Part shown: positions 1 through 9,344 of the stretch, piece after piece
Layout: each line of letters begins with the position of its first letter
Position numbering within the stretch: the first letter of the stretch is position 1
Program-made: the position numbers and the translations under genes
The notes under the pieces: model-generated
What the model was told of the DNA's origin: nothing
What the model saw: the letters and a program-made list of their open reading frames with translations, nothing else
The model's database searches: none
Assembly (NCBI RefSeq): GCF_014195505.1
Contig: NZ_JACIBV010000001.1
Location: 4,030,001-4,094,000 of the forward strand
From: Nonomuraea dietziae
GTDB taxonomy: Bacteria > Actinomycetota > Actinomycetes > Streptosporangiales > Streptosporangiaceae
Direction of reading: 5' to 3'
DNA: 64,000 nucleotides

Positions 1-86
1 CCGCCACCGGTGCCTCTGGCGCACGCGCTCAGCGCCATGGCGACGGCCAACGACACGACGGACCATCGGACGAGTCGCGATGTCAT
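1..86 (-). CDS. Lipoprotein, N-terminal 28 residues only (partial)
   Basis: Reading the minus strand from an ATG at 86 gives an N-terminus MTSRLVRWSVVSL... followed by AVAMALSACARG, a typical lipoprotein signal with an Arg-containing n-region, a hydrophobic core and a lipobox LSAC ending at Cys22. A strong Shine-Dalgarno, GGAGGAG, lies 8 nt before the start. The rest of the gene is beyond the left edge. It is divergent from the heparinase-like lyase, so a sugar-binding protein of an ABC importer is a reasonable guess, but the visible part only shows that the product is an exported lipoprotein. Confidence 0.6.
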   Translation of the reverse strand, partial: MTSRLVRWSVVSLAVAMALSACARGTGG

Positions 87-250
87 CTGGTTCGCTCCTC
101 CACACCGGTCAGGCCACTCTGCCCCCGCCAGTGTGGCGCAGTTCACATCTCTGAGAAGGTAGGCACGTCCGTCGCGGGCCGTCAACAGCCACGCCCTCGG
201 CCTCCTTGACCGGGTGGAGCGGTTTTCCTAGCGTCGGCCGAGGAGGTTCG

Positions 251-2131
251 ATGAACGCCGCGTACACGCCCGACTGGCAGGGGATCCGCCGCAGGGTCGC
301 GACCAGACCGTGGGCGGCGAACGTGCTGGCCGCGATCGGCTCCGACTTCACCCGCTGGACGGACGACCTCGTCATTCCAGGCCCCGACCGGCCGTCCGCG
401 TGGACGCACCACTACTTCTGCGACGCCGACGGCGCGCCCCTGCGCTTCGATCCGGCGGCCCCCGCGAGCCACGCCTGCACGCGCTGCGGCCGCGCCTACA
501 CCGGCGAGCCGTGGGACGGCGCGTGGCGCACCACGATGCACAACGCCGCCGCCGCCCAGGCCCAGCGCGCCGCCCTCCTGGTCAGGCTGGCCGACGACCA
601 CCGAGCCGCAGAGGAGCTCGAACGGATCGCCGCCGCCTACGCCGGCGACTACCTCTCCTACGACATCCACGGCGTCAACGCCGGCAGGGGCAGGGTCCAC
701 CCCCAGTCGCTCGACGAGGCCGTCTGGGCCGTCTGCCTGTTGCGGGCGCTGCGCTGGGCGGATGACGCGCTCACCCCCGCCACCTCCACGGCCGCCGACG
801 CCATGGCCCGCGCGATCGCCGACCTGTTGCGCCCTCAGGTCGGCATGGTCCACAACATCCACTGCTGGCTGCTGGCGGCGCTGGCCGAGTGCGCCGTCCG
901 CCTGCGCGACCACGAGCTGCTCCGGTGGTGCCGCGACTCCCCTTTCGGCGCGCAGGCGCAGGTCAGCGAGGGTGTCCATCCCGAGGGCCTCTGGTACGAG
1001 ATCAACCCGCACTACCACTACTACACCGTCGCCGCCCTGCTGTCCTACCGCGAGGCAGCAGGGCCCGAGGGCCTGTCCGAGGAGGCGGCGCGGCGGCTGT
1101 CGCGGGCGATCACCGCCCCGCCCGCCCTCGCCTACTCCGACACCCGCCTGCCGGCCTACGGCGACGGATGGGCCGAGTGCCACGTCGGCGACTTCGCCCC
1201 GCAGGCCGAGGCCGCCTGCGCGATCCTGCCCGAGGAGCCGCTCGATCTCGCCCCCTACTACGCCAGGACGCGCCGCGCCCCTGTCCCGCTGTGGTTCGGC
1301 AACACCTCACCGGCGCCAGGCTGCGTGGAGCTGAAGGGCCGCTCGTCGGTGGCGGCCCTCGTCTTCGGGCCTGACGACGTCCAGGCCGCCTCGCCCGGCC
1401 GTCCGGGCTCCTTCGTCTGGCCGCACGCGGGGATCGGGTTGCTGCGCTCGCCCGCCGTGCGGCTGGCCATGCGGTTCGGGCCGGACGCCGGCTGGCACGA
1501 CCACCGCGACAAGCTCGGCGTCGACGTCGAGACGGCCACCGGGTGGTCCAGCCTCGACCTCGGGACCAGCGGCTACGGTTCTGACTTCACGGCGTGGATG
1601 CGCTCGCCCCTGGCCCACAACCTGGTGGTCGTCGACGGGGCGCGCCAGCCCGAGCACGCGGGACGGCTGCTGGAGTCGTCGGCTCGGCGGCTGGTGGCCG
1701 AGTCGGCGTGGGAAGGGCAGGTCATGCGCCGCCGCGTCACCGTCTCCGACGACGGCTGGAGCGACCTGTGCACGGTCACGCTGGCCGCGCCCCTGCGCAT
1801 CGAGTGGGTCTTCCACGGAGACGGCGCCTTCCTCCCCTCGGCCCGCGCTCTTCCCGCGCCCGGGCCTGACGGCGAGGCGGGGCACGCGTGGCTGCGAGAG
1901 GTCAGGCGGATCGAGGTGCCGCACGACAGGGTGCTGCGCGGCTCGTGGGAGGTCGACGGCGCCCCTGAGCTCACGCTCGCCGTACCCGAGACGTTCGAGG
2001 CCTTCACCGCGCTCGCCGAGGGCAACCCGAACGGCCGTCCCCTCGGTGTGCTGCTCCTGCGCGGCCACGACGACCACGCCCGCTTCCACGCCACCTTCCG
2101 CCTGCGGGGCCCGAGCCAGGCGGCTGGCTGA
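251..2131 (+). CDS. Heparinase II/III family polysaccharide lyase-like protein
   Basis: The 626-residue product has the two-part layout of heparinase II/III-type lyases: an alpha-helical N-terminal half (with a HNIHCWLLAALAE segment and an HYHYY motif in the putative active-site region) and a C-terminal beta-sandwich carrying HDHRDKLGVDVE and HNLVVVDGARQPEH. Such enzymes cleave acidic polysaccharides by beta-elimination. I see no signal peptide. The ATG at 251 is preferred over one at 206 because GAGGAGG lies just before it. The divergent partial lipoprotein could be part of the same glycan-use locus. The substrate cannot be read from the sequence. Confidence 0.75.
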   Translation: MNAAYTPDWQGIRRRVATRPWAANVLAAIGSDFTRWTDDLVIPGPDRPSAWTHHYFCDADGAPLRFDPAAPASHACTRCGRAYTGEPWDGAWRTTMHNAAAAQAQRAALLVRLADDHRAAEELERIAAAYAGDYLSYDIHGVNAGRGRVHPQSLDEAVWAVCLLRALRWADDALTPATSTAADAMARAIADLLRPQVGMVHNIHCWLLAALAECAVRLRDHELLRWCRDSPFGAQAQVSEGVHPEGLWYEINPHYHYYTVAALLSYREAAGPEGLSEEAARRLSRAITAPPALAYSDTRLPAYGDGWAECHVGDFAPQAEAACAILPEEPLDLAPYYARTRRAPVPLWFGNTSPAPGCVELKGRSSVAALVFGPDDVQAASPGRPGSFVWPHAGIGLLRSPAVRLAMRFGPDAGWHDHRDKLGVDVETATGWSSLDLGTSGYGSDFTAWMRSPLAHNLVVVDGARQPEHAGRLLESSARRLVAESAWEGQVMRRRVTVSDDGWSDLCTVTLAAPLRIEWVFHGDGAFLPSARALPAPGPDGEAGHAWLREVRRIEVPHDRVLRGSWEVDGAPELTLAVPETFEAFTALAEGNPNGRPLGVLLLRGHDDHARFHATFRLRGPSQAAG

Positions 2132-2133
2132 GG

Positions 2134-3006
2134 TCAGCCCGCCGGGACGCGCAGGCCGTCGAGGAGCCGCTCGCACAGCTCCAGGAGCGTACGGCGCAGC
2201 GGCGCCGCCCGCTCGGCGAAGCCCCGCTGCGCCGCCGCGTACGTCACCCGGCCCTCGGGGGTCTCGATCGGCACCGGCTCGTAGCCGAGGGCGCCCAGGT
2301 CGTAGGGGCTGGCCCGCATGTCGAGGGTCCTGATGTCGCGCGCCAGCTCGAAGCAGTCGGCGACCAGCTCGCTCGGCACCAGAGGGGAGAGCTTGTAGGC
2401 CCACTTGTACAGGTCCATGTTGGCGTGCAGGCAGCCGGGCTGCTCGAGCTCCGCCTGCCGCTCGCGGGTCGGGTGCAGCGTGTTGAGCGGCCTGGCCGGC
2501 TCGGTGAAGAACCTGAAGGCGTCGAAGTGGCTGCAGCGCGCTCCCCTGCGCTCCACGACGGCGGCGATCTCCTCCGGCGGCATGCGCAGGGGCTGGGCGG
2601 CGTGCCGTACCTCGTCGGCGGGCAGCTTGTAGACCATCGCCCATTCGTGCATGCCGAAGCAGCCGAAATGGCCCTGCCGTGAGGCGGTCGCCGACAGCAG
2701 CGTGGCGGTCCACTCGACCATCGCGCCCCGCTTGGCCAGCAGCCGCTCCACGTCGAGGGTGGCGCCCTCGGCGGTGTCGACGTAGTCGACGCCGTAGCCG
2801 TTCGCCCCCGCCAGCACGACGCCCGCGCCGGGATGCCACCTGCGCAGCCGTCCTGGACGGTAGCCGTAGTAGTCGAAGAGGAAGTCCTCCACCGGGTGGG
2901 GCGTGCCCGCCTGGCGGCGCTCGAGGTGCGGCCCGATCCAGGCGTCGACCCGTCGCTGATGCGACTCGGCCCTGGCCCGCCACTCCGGCTCGTCGAGGAT
3001 CCTCAC
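2134..3006 (-). CDS. Conserved actinobacterial protein often labelled 3-methyladenine DNA glycosylase
   Basis: This 290-residue soluble protein matches from memory an actinobacterial family usually annotated as 3-methyladenine DNA glycosylase: an N-terminus of type ILDEPEWRARAESHQRRVDAW, then HPVEDFLFDYYGYRPGRLRRWHPG. I cannot see a helix-hairpin-helix or other diagnostic glycosylase motif, so the function is name-by-family only. The GTG at 3006 is chosen because family members start just before this Leu-Asp-Glu-Pro-Glu-Trp stretch; upstream codons are low-complexity Arg/Ala. It ends 3 bp from the lyase gene (convergent) and lies 59 bp downstream of recD2 on the same strand, so the two may be co-transcribed. 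Confidence 0.6.
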   Translation of the reverse strand: MRILDEPEWRARAESHQRRVDAWIGPHLERRQAGTPHPVEDFLFDYYGYRPGRLRRWHPGAGVVLAGANGYGVDYVDTAEGATLDVERLLAKRGAMVEWTATLLSATASRQGHFGCFGMHEWAMVYKLPADEVRHAAQPLRMPPEEIAAVVERRGARCSHFDAFRFFTEPARPLNTLHPTRERQAELEQPGCLHANMDLYKWAYKLSPLVPSELVADCFELARDIRTLDMRASPYDLGALGYEPVPIETPEGRVTYAAAQRGFAERAAPLRRTLLELCERLLDGLRVPAG

Positions 3007-3065
3007 CGCACCATCGTAGAAACCCCCGCGGGGTGCCCGGTACTGCCGCCCTTCCACCTCGCCTC

Positions 3066-5210
3066 TCAGCCGAGGGCGGCGGTGAGGCGGCGCGACAGGC
3101 CGGTGTTGCGGCGCTGCCCGAGCCTGGCGACGGCCAGTTCGAGCGCCTCGCGCTGCCCGACCAGCACGACCCACGCCTTCGCCCTGGTGACCAGGGTGTA
3201 GAGCAGCCTGCGACGCAGCATCACCCCGCCCGCCTCCACGACGAGCGGCGCGACCACGAACGGGTATTCGCTGCCTTGGGACCTGTGCACACTGATCGCG
3301 TAGGCATGGGTGAGGTCGTCGAGCTCGTCGAAGGCGTAGGAGACGGTGTCGCCGTCGTCGATGAGCACCTCGACCACGCGCTCCTCCTGCTTGAGCGCGA
3401 CCACCGTGCCCGTCTCGCCGTTGAAGACGCCCTTGTCGTAGTTGTTGCGGATCGGCATGACCCTGTCGCCCACTCTGAAGACCGAGGCCCCCGACCAGTG
3501 CTCAGCCGTGCCCTCACGAGCGGGGTTGAGCCGCTCCTGGATCATCCGCCCGATCTCGGCCGTGCCCGCCGAGCCCTTGCGCATCGGGCAGAGCACCTGG
3601 ACCTGGCCTGGCCCGACCTTCTGCTTGGCGGGGATGGCCTCGGTCGCCAGGTGGACGACGCGCGAGGCCACCGCCGTGGGATCGTCGAGCTCCTCGAACC
3701 AGAAGCCGCCGCCACCCGGCGTGAAGGGGAGGGCACCGCCCCTGATCTGGTGGGCGGCCTGGATGATGCCGCTGCCCTCGGCCTGGCGGAAGACGTGGGT
3801 CAGCCGCATGCGGGGAACCGCCTCGACGCGCAGCAGGTCGGCGAGCACGCTGCCGGGCCCGATGCTGGGCAGCTGGTCGCTGTCGCCGACCAGCAGCAGG
3901 TGGCTGCCCGGCGCGATCGCCGAGCACAGCCGCGTGGCCAGGTGCAGGTCGAGCATGGAGGCCTCGTCGACCACGATGAGGTCGGCCTGGGCCGGGGTCT
4001 GGTCGAAGAGCTTGTCGGGGTCGGGCTGGACGGCCAGCATGCGGTGCACGGTGGTCGCGGGCAGCCCGGTGAGCTCCGACAGCCGCTTGGCCGCCTTGCC
4101 GGTGGGCGCGCAGAGGGTGACGGTGCCGCCCATCGCCCTGACGGTCGCCGCGATCACCTTCACCGTGTGGCTCTTGCCGCATCCTGGACCGCCGGTGAGG
4201 ACCGAGACCGTGCTGGTCAGCGCCATGGTCACGGCCGCCCGCTGGTCGTCGTGGAGCCCGGGGTCGTCGCTGAAGGCGCGCAGCGGCAGCGTCGAGCGGG
4301 CGGTGAGGAGCCTGGCCAGCAGCGCAGCCAGCTTGGCCTCGCGGCTGTGGTGCTCCTTGGCGTAGACGACCAGGTCGTCGTCGCCTTCCTCGACGACCAC
4401 CCTGCGCTCGGCCAGCAGCGCGTCGACCAGCTGGCCGACCAGCTCCTCCTCCAGCTCAAGCCTGGCGGCGGTGCGCGTCACCAGGGCGTGCAGCGGCAGG
4501 AAGCAGTGGCCGTCGCGGGCGGCGGCCGCCTCGAGGCCGTCCATGAGCGCCGCCTTGATGCGCTGGGGGCTGCGCTCGGGCACGCCCGACTGCAGGGCTA
4601 TCTTGTCGGCCGTGGCGAAGGCGATGCCCCTGACCTGGCCGATGAGCCGGTAGGGGTCGGAGGCCAGGATCTCGGCGGAGGAAGGGCCGTAGACCTGGTA
4701 GATCTTCGCGGCCAGCAGCGGGCTGACCCCGAAGCCCTGCAGCACCACCATCAGCGCGGCGACCGCCTTCTGGTCGCGCCACGCCTCGACGATCTGGGCC
4801 TGGCGGCCAGGGCCGATGTTGATGACCTCGGTGAGCCGCTCGGGCGCGGTGTCGATCACGGTCAGCGTCGCCTCGCCGAAGTGGCCGACGATCGCCTGCG
4901 CCAGCCGGGGGCCGATGCCGCAGATCAGGCCCGAGCCGAGATAGAGCTGGATGGCGTGGACCGTGGCGGGCACGACGCGCTCGCAGGCGGTGACCGCGAA
5001 ACGCTTGCCGTAGGTGGGGTGCTCGGCCCACTCGCCCGTCAGGCGCAGCGTCTCGCCGGGCTGCACGCCGGCGAGCGCCCTGCCCGAGGCGACGAAGCCC
5101 GCCATGGACTCGCTGCTCAGGCGGGCGACGGTGTATTCGTCCTCTCTGACGTACACCAGCTGCTCGACGGATGCCTCCACGCAGAGGATCCAATCACGCG
5201 GCTGCGACAT
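3066..5210 (-). CDS. recD2: RecD2-type ATP-dependent DNA helicase (SF1B)
   Basis: The 714-residue product is a RecD2/TraA-type 5'-3' DNA helicase. The N-terminal OB-like and helix-hairpin-helix region (residues 1-300, with GIGPRLAQAIV and NIGPGRQAQI) precedes the motor: Walker A GGPGCGKS at 340-347, Walker B VVDEAS at 413-418 and motif III GDSDQLP at 442-448. The C-terminal domain has the UvrD-like motif YAISVHRSQGSEYP. RecD2 proteins occur in bacteria without relying on RecBC partners and act in DNA repair and fork processing. No recB or recC is seen nearby. Length is normal for the family. Confidence 0.93.
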   Translation of the reverse strand: MSQPRDWILCVEASVEQLVYVREDEYTVARLSSESMAGFVASGRALAGVQPGETLRLTGEWAEHPTYGKRFAVTACERVVPATVHAIQLYLGSGLICGIGPRLAQAIVGHFGEATLTVIDTAPERLTEVINIGPGRQAQIVEAWRDQKAVAALMVVLQGFGVSPLLAAKIYQVYGPSSAEILASDPYRLIGQVRGIAFATADKIALQSGVPERSPQRIKAALMDGLEAAAARDGHCFLPLHALVTRTAARLELEEELVGQLVDALLAERRVVVEEGDDDLVVYAKEHHSREAKLAALLARLLTARSTLPLRAFSDDPGLHDDQRAAVTMALTSTVSVLTGGPGCGKSHTVKVIAATVRAMGGTVTLCAPTGKAAKRLSELTGLPATTVHRMLAVQPDPDKLFDQTPAQADLIVVDEASMLDLHLATRLCSAIAPGSHLLLVGDSDQLPSIGPGSVLADLLRVEAVPRMRLTHVFRQAEGSGIIQAAHQIRGGALPFTPGGGGFWFEELDDPTAVASRVVHLATEAIPAKQKVGPGQVQVLCPMRKGSAGTAEIGRMIQERLNPAREGTAEHWSGASVFRVGDRVMPIRNNYDKGVFNGETGTVVALKQEERVVEVLIDDGDTVSYAFDELDDLTHAYAISVHRSQGSEYPFVVAPLVVEAGGVMLRRRLLYTLVTRAKAWVVLVGQREALELAVARLGQRRNTGLSRRLTAALG

Positions 5211-5394
5211 TCGGTCGTGCTCGGCCGCCGGCCAGTAGTCACGAGCCGGTGCGGGCCGCCCACGGCGAGGGCCGACATATGCTGACGAGGCGCCAGGTTT
5301 CCAGCGACTTCACCCTCCGGCGGAGACGCGCTCGGGGCACGCTCGACCGCCCTCCGACCTCCTCGAACGTTACCTCCGTGTTTCCTCCGTATCG

Positions 5395-5423
5395 TTGACA
5401 CACCCAAGTGTTAACGATAACAA
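5395..5423 (+). promoter_or_regulatory. Putative promoter of the arabinose operon
   Basis: A perfect -35 box TTGACA (5395-5400) is followed after 17 bp by TAACAA (5418-5423), a weak -10. The LacI-type operator lies between and over these boxes, the classic position for repression. The start of chvE is 56 bp downstream. Promoter activity is inferred. Confidence 0.45.
5409..5422 (+). promoter_or_regulatory. LacI-family operator O1 (arabinose operon)
   Basis: TGTTAACGATAACA is a near-perfect palindrome centred on CpG, as usual for LacI-family sites. It matches the site at 10397-10410 (TGTGAACGCTAACA) at 12 of 14 positions. The most likely ligand is the LacI protein encoded at 9345-10355. Confidence 0.6.
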
Positions 5424-5479
5424 TCAGCCAAACGCCACGCGTTTATGTCTGATTCATCCCCTTCATAAGGAGAGCCACG

Positions 5480-6586
5480 ATGGGACGGACCTGGGGCATT
5501 GTCTCCGCACTCGCCCTCGCCGCCACCCTGACGGCGTGCGGCTCCAGCCAGAAGACCGTCGACGCGCAGGCCGCCCCGAGTGGCAGCGCCAGCGGCAACG
5601 CGGGAGCCCTCATCGGCGTGACCATGCCGACGAAGTCGTCCGAGCGCTGGATCCACGACGGCGACAACGTCAAGACGCAGCTGGAGAAGCTCGGCTACAA
5701 GGTCGACCTGCAGTACGCGGAGAACGACATCCCCACCCAGGCCAACCAGATCGAGAACCAGATCACCAAGGGCGCCAAGCTCCTGATCGTGGCCTCGATC
5801 GACGGCACCGCGCTCACCTCGCAGCTCCAGCAGGCCGCGGACAACAAGATCCCGGTCATCGCCTACGACCGGCTGATCCGCAACAGCCCCAACGTCGACT
5901 ACTACGCCACCTTCGACAACTTCAAGGTCGGCGTGCAGCAGGCGACCTCCCTGATGAAGGGCCTGGAGGCCAAGAAGCCTCCGTACAACGTCGAGTTGTT
6001 CGGCGGCTCCCCCGACGACAACAACGCCACCTTCTTCTGGAACGGCGCGATGTCGGTGCTCGAGCCCAAGATCAAGGACGGCACGATCAAGGTCAAGAGC
6101 GGCCAGACCGACTTCAAGACCGCCGCCATCCTGCGCTGGGACCCCGCCACCGCGCAGAAGCGCATGGAGGACATCCTCACCAAGACCTACACCGGCGGCG
6201 AGAAGGTCGACGGCGTGCTCTCGCCGTACGACGGTCTCTCGATCGGCATCCTGTCGGCGCTCAAGAGCAACGGCTACGGCACCAGCGGCCAGCCGTACCC
6301 GATCGTGACCGGTCAGGACGCCGAGCTGGCCTCGGTGAAGTCGATCGTGGCGGGCGAGCAGTACTCCACGATCTTCAAGGACACCCGCAAGCTGGCCGAG
6401 ACGACCGTGAAGATGGCCGACGCCGTGCTCAAGGGCGGCAAGCCCGAGGTGAACAACACCAAGGACTACGACAACGGCAACAAGGTCGTCCCCTCGTACC
6501 TGCTGGACCCGGTGATCGTGGACAAGAGCAACTACGAGCAGGTCATCATCGGCGGCAACTACTACACGGCGGACCAGCTCAAGTGA
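5480..6586 (+). CDS. chvE: Sugar ABC transporter substrate-binding lipoprotein, ChvE type
   Basis: The 368-residue protein has a lipoprotein signal (lipobox LTAC, Cys20) and a periplasmic-binding-protein-like fold of the ChvE/multiple-monosaccharide group: GVTMPTKSSERWIHDGDN at the start of the mature domain, then NQIENQITKGAKLLIVASIDG and VIAYDRLI. Family members bind aldoses such as arabinose, xylose, glucose and galactose. The ara genes downstream point to L-arabinose here. The ATG has AAGGAGAGCCACG before it. Its stop overlaps the GTG of the ATPase gene, so the two are translationally coupled. Control by the operator at 5409-5422 is likely. Confidence 0.9.
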   Translation: MGRTWGIVSALALAATLTACGSSQKTVDAQAAPSGSASGNAGALIGVTMPTKSSERWIHDGDNVKTQLEKLGYKVDLQYAENDIPTQANQIENQITKGAKLLIVASIDGTALTSQLQQAADNKIPVIAYDRLIRNSPNVDYYATFDNFKVGVQQATSLMKGLEAKKPPYNVELFGGSPDDNNATFFWNGAMSVLEPKIKDGTIKVKSGQTDFKTAAILRWDPATAQKRMEDILTKTYTGGEKVDGVLSPYDGLSIGILSALKSNGYGTSGQPYPIVTGQDAELASVKSIVAGEQYSTIFKDTRKLAETTVKMADAVLKGGKPEVNNTKDYDNGNKVVPSYLLDPVIVDKSNYEQVIIGGNYYTADQLK

Positions 6587-8091
6587 GCATCCTCCAGATG
6601 AGCGGCATCACCAAGACCTTTCCAGGGGTGAAGGCGCTCAAAGACGTCAACCTCACCGTACGGCGTGGCGAGATCCACGCCATCTGCGGCGAGAACGGCG
6701 CGGGCAAGTCGACGCTGATGAAGGTGCTGTCGGGCGTCCACCCGCACGGCGACTACGACGGCGAGATCCTCTTCGAAGGGCGGCGCTGCGCCTTCGGCGG
6801 CATCCGCGACAGCGAGCGGGCCGGCATCGTCATCATCCACCAGGAGCTGGCGCTCAGCCCTCAGCTGTCGATCGCGGAGAACATCTTCCTCGGCAACGAG
6901 CGGGCCAGGCGCGGCCTCATCGACTGGAACCGCACCAACTTCGAGGCGGGCGAGCTGATGAAGCGCGTCGGCCTGCGGGAGAACCCGGTGACGGCGGTGT
7001 CGGACATCGGCGTGGGCAAGCAGCAGCTCGTCGAGATCGCCAAGGCGCTGTCGAAGGACGTGAAACTGCTCATTCTGGACGAGCCGACCGCCGCACTGAA
7101 CGACGACGACTCCGCCCACCTGCTCGACCTGCTGCGCGGGCTGCGGGACGACGGCATCACCTGCGTGATCATCTCCCACAAGCTGAACGAGGTGATCGCG
7201 ATCGCCGACACCGTCACGATCCTGCGTGACGGCCAGACGATCGAGACGCTGGCCGCGGGCGAGGTCACCGAGGAGCGCATCATCTCCGGGATGGTCGGCA
7301 GGGCGCTGGACAACCGCTTCCCTCCCCACGAGCCCTCCATCGGCGAGGAGGTGCTGCGGATCGAGGACTGGACGGTCCACAGTCCCAGCCAGCCGGGCAG
7401 GAAGGTGGTCGACGGCGCGACGCTGACACTGCGGCGCGGCGAGATCGTCGGGCTCGCGGGGCTGATGGGCGCGGGCCGTACCGAGCTGGCGATGAGCGTG
7501 TTCGGCCGCGCCTACGGCACCGGCATCTCAGGACGGATCCTCAAGAACGGCAAGCCGGTCGAGCTGCGCAGCGTCGAGGACGCGATCAGGCACGGCCTGG
7601 CCTACGCCACCGAGGACCGCAAGCGCTACGGGCTCAACCTGATCGACGACATCAAGCGCAACATCTCCGCGGCCGCGCTGAAGGGCGTGTGGGTCGACGA
7701 GCGGGAGGAGTACAGGGTCGCCGAGGGCTTCCACCGGAGCATGAACATCAAGGCTCCGGGCGTGTCGAGCGTCGTCGGCAAGCTCAGCGGCGGCAACCAG
7801 CAGAAGGTCGTGCTGTCGAAGTGGATTCTGACAGAGCCCGACGTGCTGATCCTCGACGAGCCCACCAGGGGCATCGACGTCGGCGCGAAGTACGAGATCT
7901 ACACGATCATCAACCGGCTCGCGCGCGAGGGCAGGGCGGTGCTGGTGATCTCGTCGGAGCTGCCCGAGCTGCTGGGCCTGTGCGACCGCATCTACACCCT
8001 CTCCGAGGGCCGCATCACCGGAGAGCTGCCCAGGGGTGAAGCCACCCAGGAGAGCCTCATGCACCTCATGACCAAGGGAACCCCTCGATGA
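6583..8091 (+). CDS. gguA: Sugar ABC transporter ATP-binding protein (two ATPase domains)
   Basis: The 502-residue protein carries two fused ATP-binding cassettes, as in GguA/MmsA-type monosaccharide importers. The first has Walker A GENGAGKST (36-44), LLILDEPTAAL and a degenerate signature; the second has the signature LSGGNQQKVVLSKW and Walker B VLILDEPTRGID. It would energise import of the sugar delivered by ChvE. The GTG start at 6583 is shared with the chvE stop (GTGA), and the stop overlaps the permease ATG (ATGA), so all three are coupled. An ATG at 6598 is a less likely start. Confidence 0.92.
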   Translation: MSILQMSGITKTFPGVKALKDVNLTVRRGEIHAICGENGAGKSTLMKVLSGVHPHGDYDGEILFEGRRCAFGGIRDSERAGIVIIHQELALSPQLSIAENIFLGNERARRGLIDWNRTNFEAGELMKRVGLRENPVTAVSDIGVGKQQLVEIAKALSKDVKLLILDEPTAALNDDDSAHLLDLLRGLRDDGITCVIISHKLNEVIAIADTVTILRDGQTIETLAAGEVTEERIISGMVGRALDNRFPPHEPSIGEEVLRIEDWTVHSPSQPGRKVVDGATLTLRRGEIVGLAGLMGAGRTELAMSVFGRAYGTGISGRILKNGKPVELRSVEDAIRHGLAYATEDRKRYGLNLIDDIKRNISAAALKGVWVDEREEYRVAEGFHRSMNIKAPGVSSVVGKLSGGNQQKVVLSKWILTEPDVLILDEPTRGIDVGAKYEIYTIINRLAREGRAVLVISSELPELLGLCDRIYTLSEGRITGELPRGEATQESLMHLMTKGTPR

Positions 8092-9311
8092 CCATGACCA
8101 CTCCGCGCACCGCCGAGACGGGGGTCGAGGCGAAGCGGCCCTTCAGGATCAACCTGCGCTCCAGCGGCATCTACGTGGCCTTCGCGCTGATCGTCGCGCT
8201 CTTCTCGGTGCTGACCGACGGCGCCCTGCTCACGCCGCAGAACATCTCCAACATCATCGTCCAGAACTCCTACGTCCTGATCCTGGCGATCGGGATGATC
8301 CTGATCATCATCGCGGGGCACATCGACCTGTCGGTCGGCTCGGTGGTGGCGGTCACGGGAGCGCTGTCGGCCGTCCTCATGGTGAACATGGGCCTGCCAT
8401 GGCCGCTCGCCCTGCTGCTCACGATCCTCGCAGGCGGGCTCATCGGCGCGTGGCAGGGCTTCTGGGTCGCCTACTTCGGCATCCCCGCGTTCATCGTGAC
8501 GCTGGCCGGCATGCTGCTGTTCCGCGCGCTCACGCTCACCGTGCTGGGCAACCAGGGCATCGGCCCCTTCCCCGACGCGGTCCGCACGCTGGCCAACGGC
8601 TTCACCGACGGCTACCTCGGCAACATCGGCCTCGGGCCCCTCGGCGGCGCCGACCTGTTCAGCCTGCTGATCGGTCTGATGGCGATCGCCGGCATGGTCG
8701 CGGCCCAGTGGCGCACCCGCTCGGCCCGCAGCGGGTACGGCCAGGCCGTCGACGCCATGCCGCTGTTCGTACTGAAGATGGCCGCGGGCGCCGCGCTCAT
8801 CCTCTTCCTCGTGGTGCAGCTGGCCAGGTTCAAGAACCTGCCGTGGGTGCTGGTCCTGCTCGCCTTCCTGGTGCTGGGCTACTCCCTGATGGCCAACCGC
8901 ACGGTCTTCGGCCGCCGCATCTACGCCATCGGCGGCAACCTGCAGGCGGCGGTGCTGTCCGGGGTCAAGGTCAAGCAGGTCGTCTTCTGGATCTTCGTCA
9001 ACATGGGCGTGCTCTCGGCGATCGCCGGCATCATCTTCGCGGGCAGGCTCAACCAGGCCGGCCCCACGGCGGGGAACAGCTTCGAGCTCGACGCCATCGC
9101 CGCTGCCTTCATCGGCGGCGCGGCCGTCCAGGGCGGCGTCGGTAAGGTGGTGGGCGCGATCACCGGCGGCCTCATCATGGCGGTGATCAACAATGGCATG
9201 TCCCTGATCGGCTCACCGAGCGAGCGCGTCATGTTGGTGAAGGGAGCCGTCCTGCTGGCCGCCGTCGCCTTCGACGTGTGGACCAAGCGCCGCGCGGGCG
9301 TCTCGCGCTGA
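8088..9311 (+). CDS. gguB: Sugar ABC transporter permease, multiple-monosaccharide type
   Basis: The 407-residue polytopic membrane protein has about ten hydrophobic segments and the branched-chain/monosaccharide permease pattern (MILIIIAGHIDLSVGSVVAV near residue 70; GRRIYAIGGN before the coupling region; IAAAFIGGAAVQGGVG near the C-terminus). It forms the membrane channel of the ChvE-GguA importer. It starts inside the gguA stop codon and is followed after 33 bp by the regulator gene, so it sits mid-operon. Length matches the family. Confidence 0.92.
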   Translation: MTMTTPRTAETGVEAKRPFRINLRSSGIYVAFALIVALFSVLTDGALLTPQNISNIIVQNSYVLILAIGMILIIIAGHIDLSVGSVVAVTGALSAVLMVNMGLPWPLALLLTILAGGLIGAWQGFWVAYFGIPAFIVTLAGMLLFRALTLTVLGNQGIGPFPDAVRTLANGFTDGYLGNIGLGPLGGADLFSLLIGLMAIAGMVAAQWRTRSARSGYGQAVDAMPLFVLKMAAGAALILFLVVQLARFKNLPWVLVLLAFLVLGYSLMANRTVFGRRIYAIGGNLQAAVLSGVKVKQVVFWIFVNMGVLSAIAGIIFAGRLNQAGPTAGNSFELDAIAAAFIGGAAVQGGVGKVVGAITGGLIMAVINNGMSLIGSPSERVMLVKGAVLLAAVAFDVWTKRRAGVSR

Positions 9312-9344
9312 TCTATTCTGGGCAAGCCAGCGAAAGGAGTCATT

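Noticed and set aside
182..1183. Long minus-strand frame opposite the heparinase-like lyase
   Set aside because: Gly/Val/Arg-rich low-complexity translation with no ribosome-binding site; it is the GC-bias shadow of the real plus-strand gene.
2679..5285. 868-codon plus-strand frame opposite recD2
   Set aside because: The minus strand encodes an intact helicase with all motifs; the opposite frame is compositionally biased and lacks any domain.
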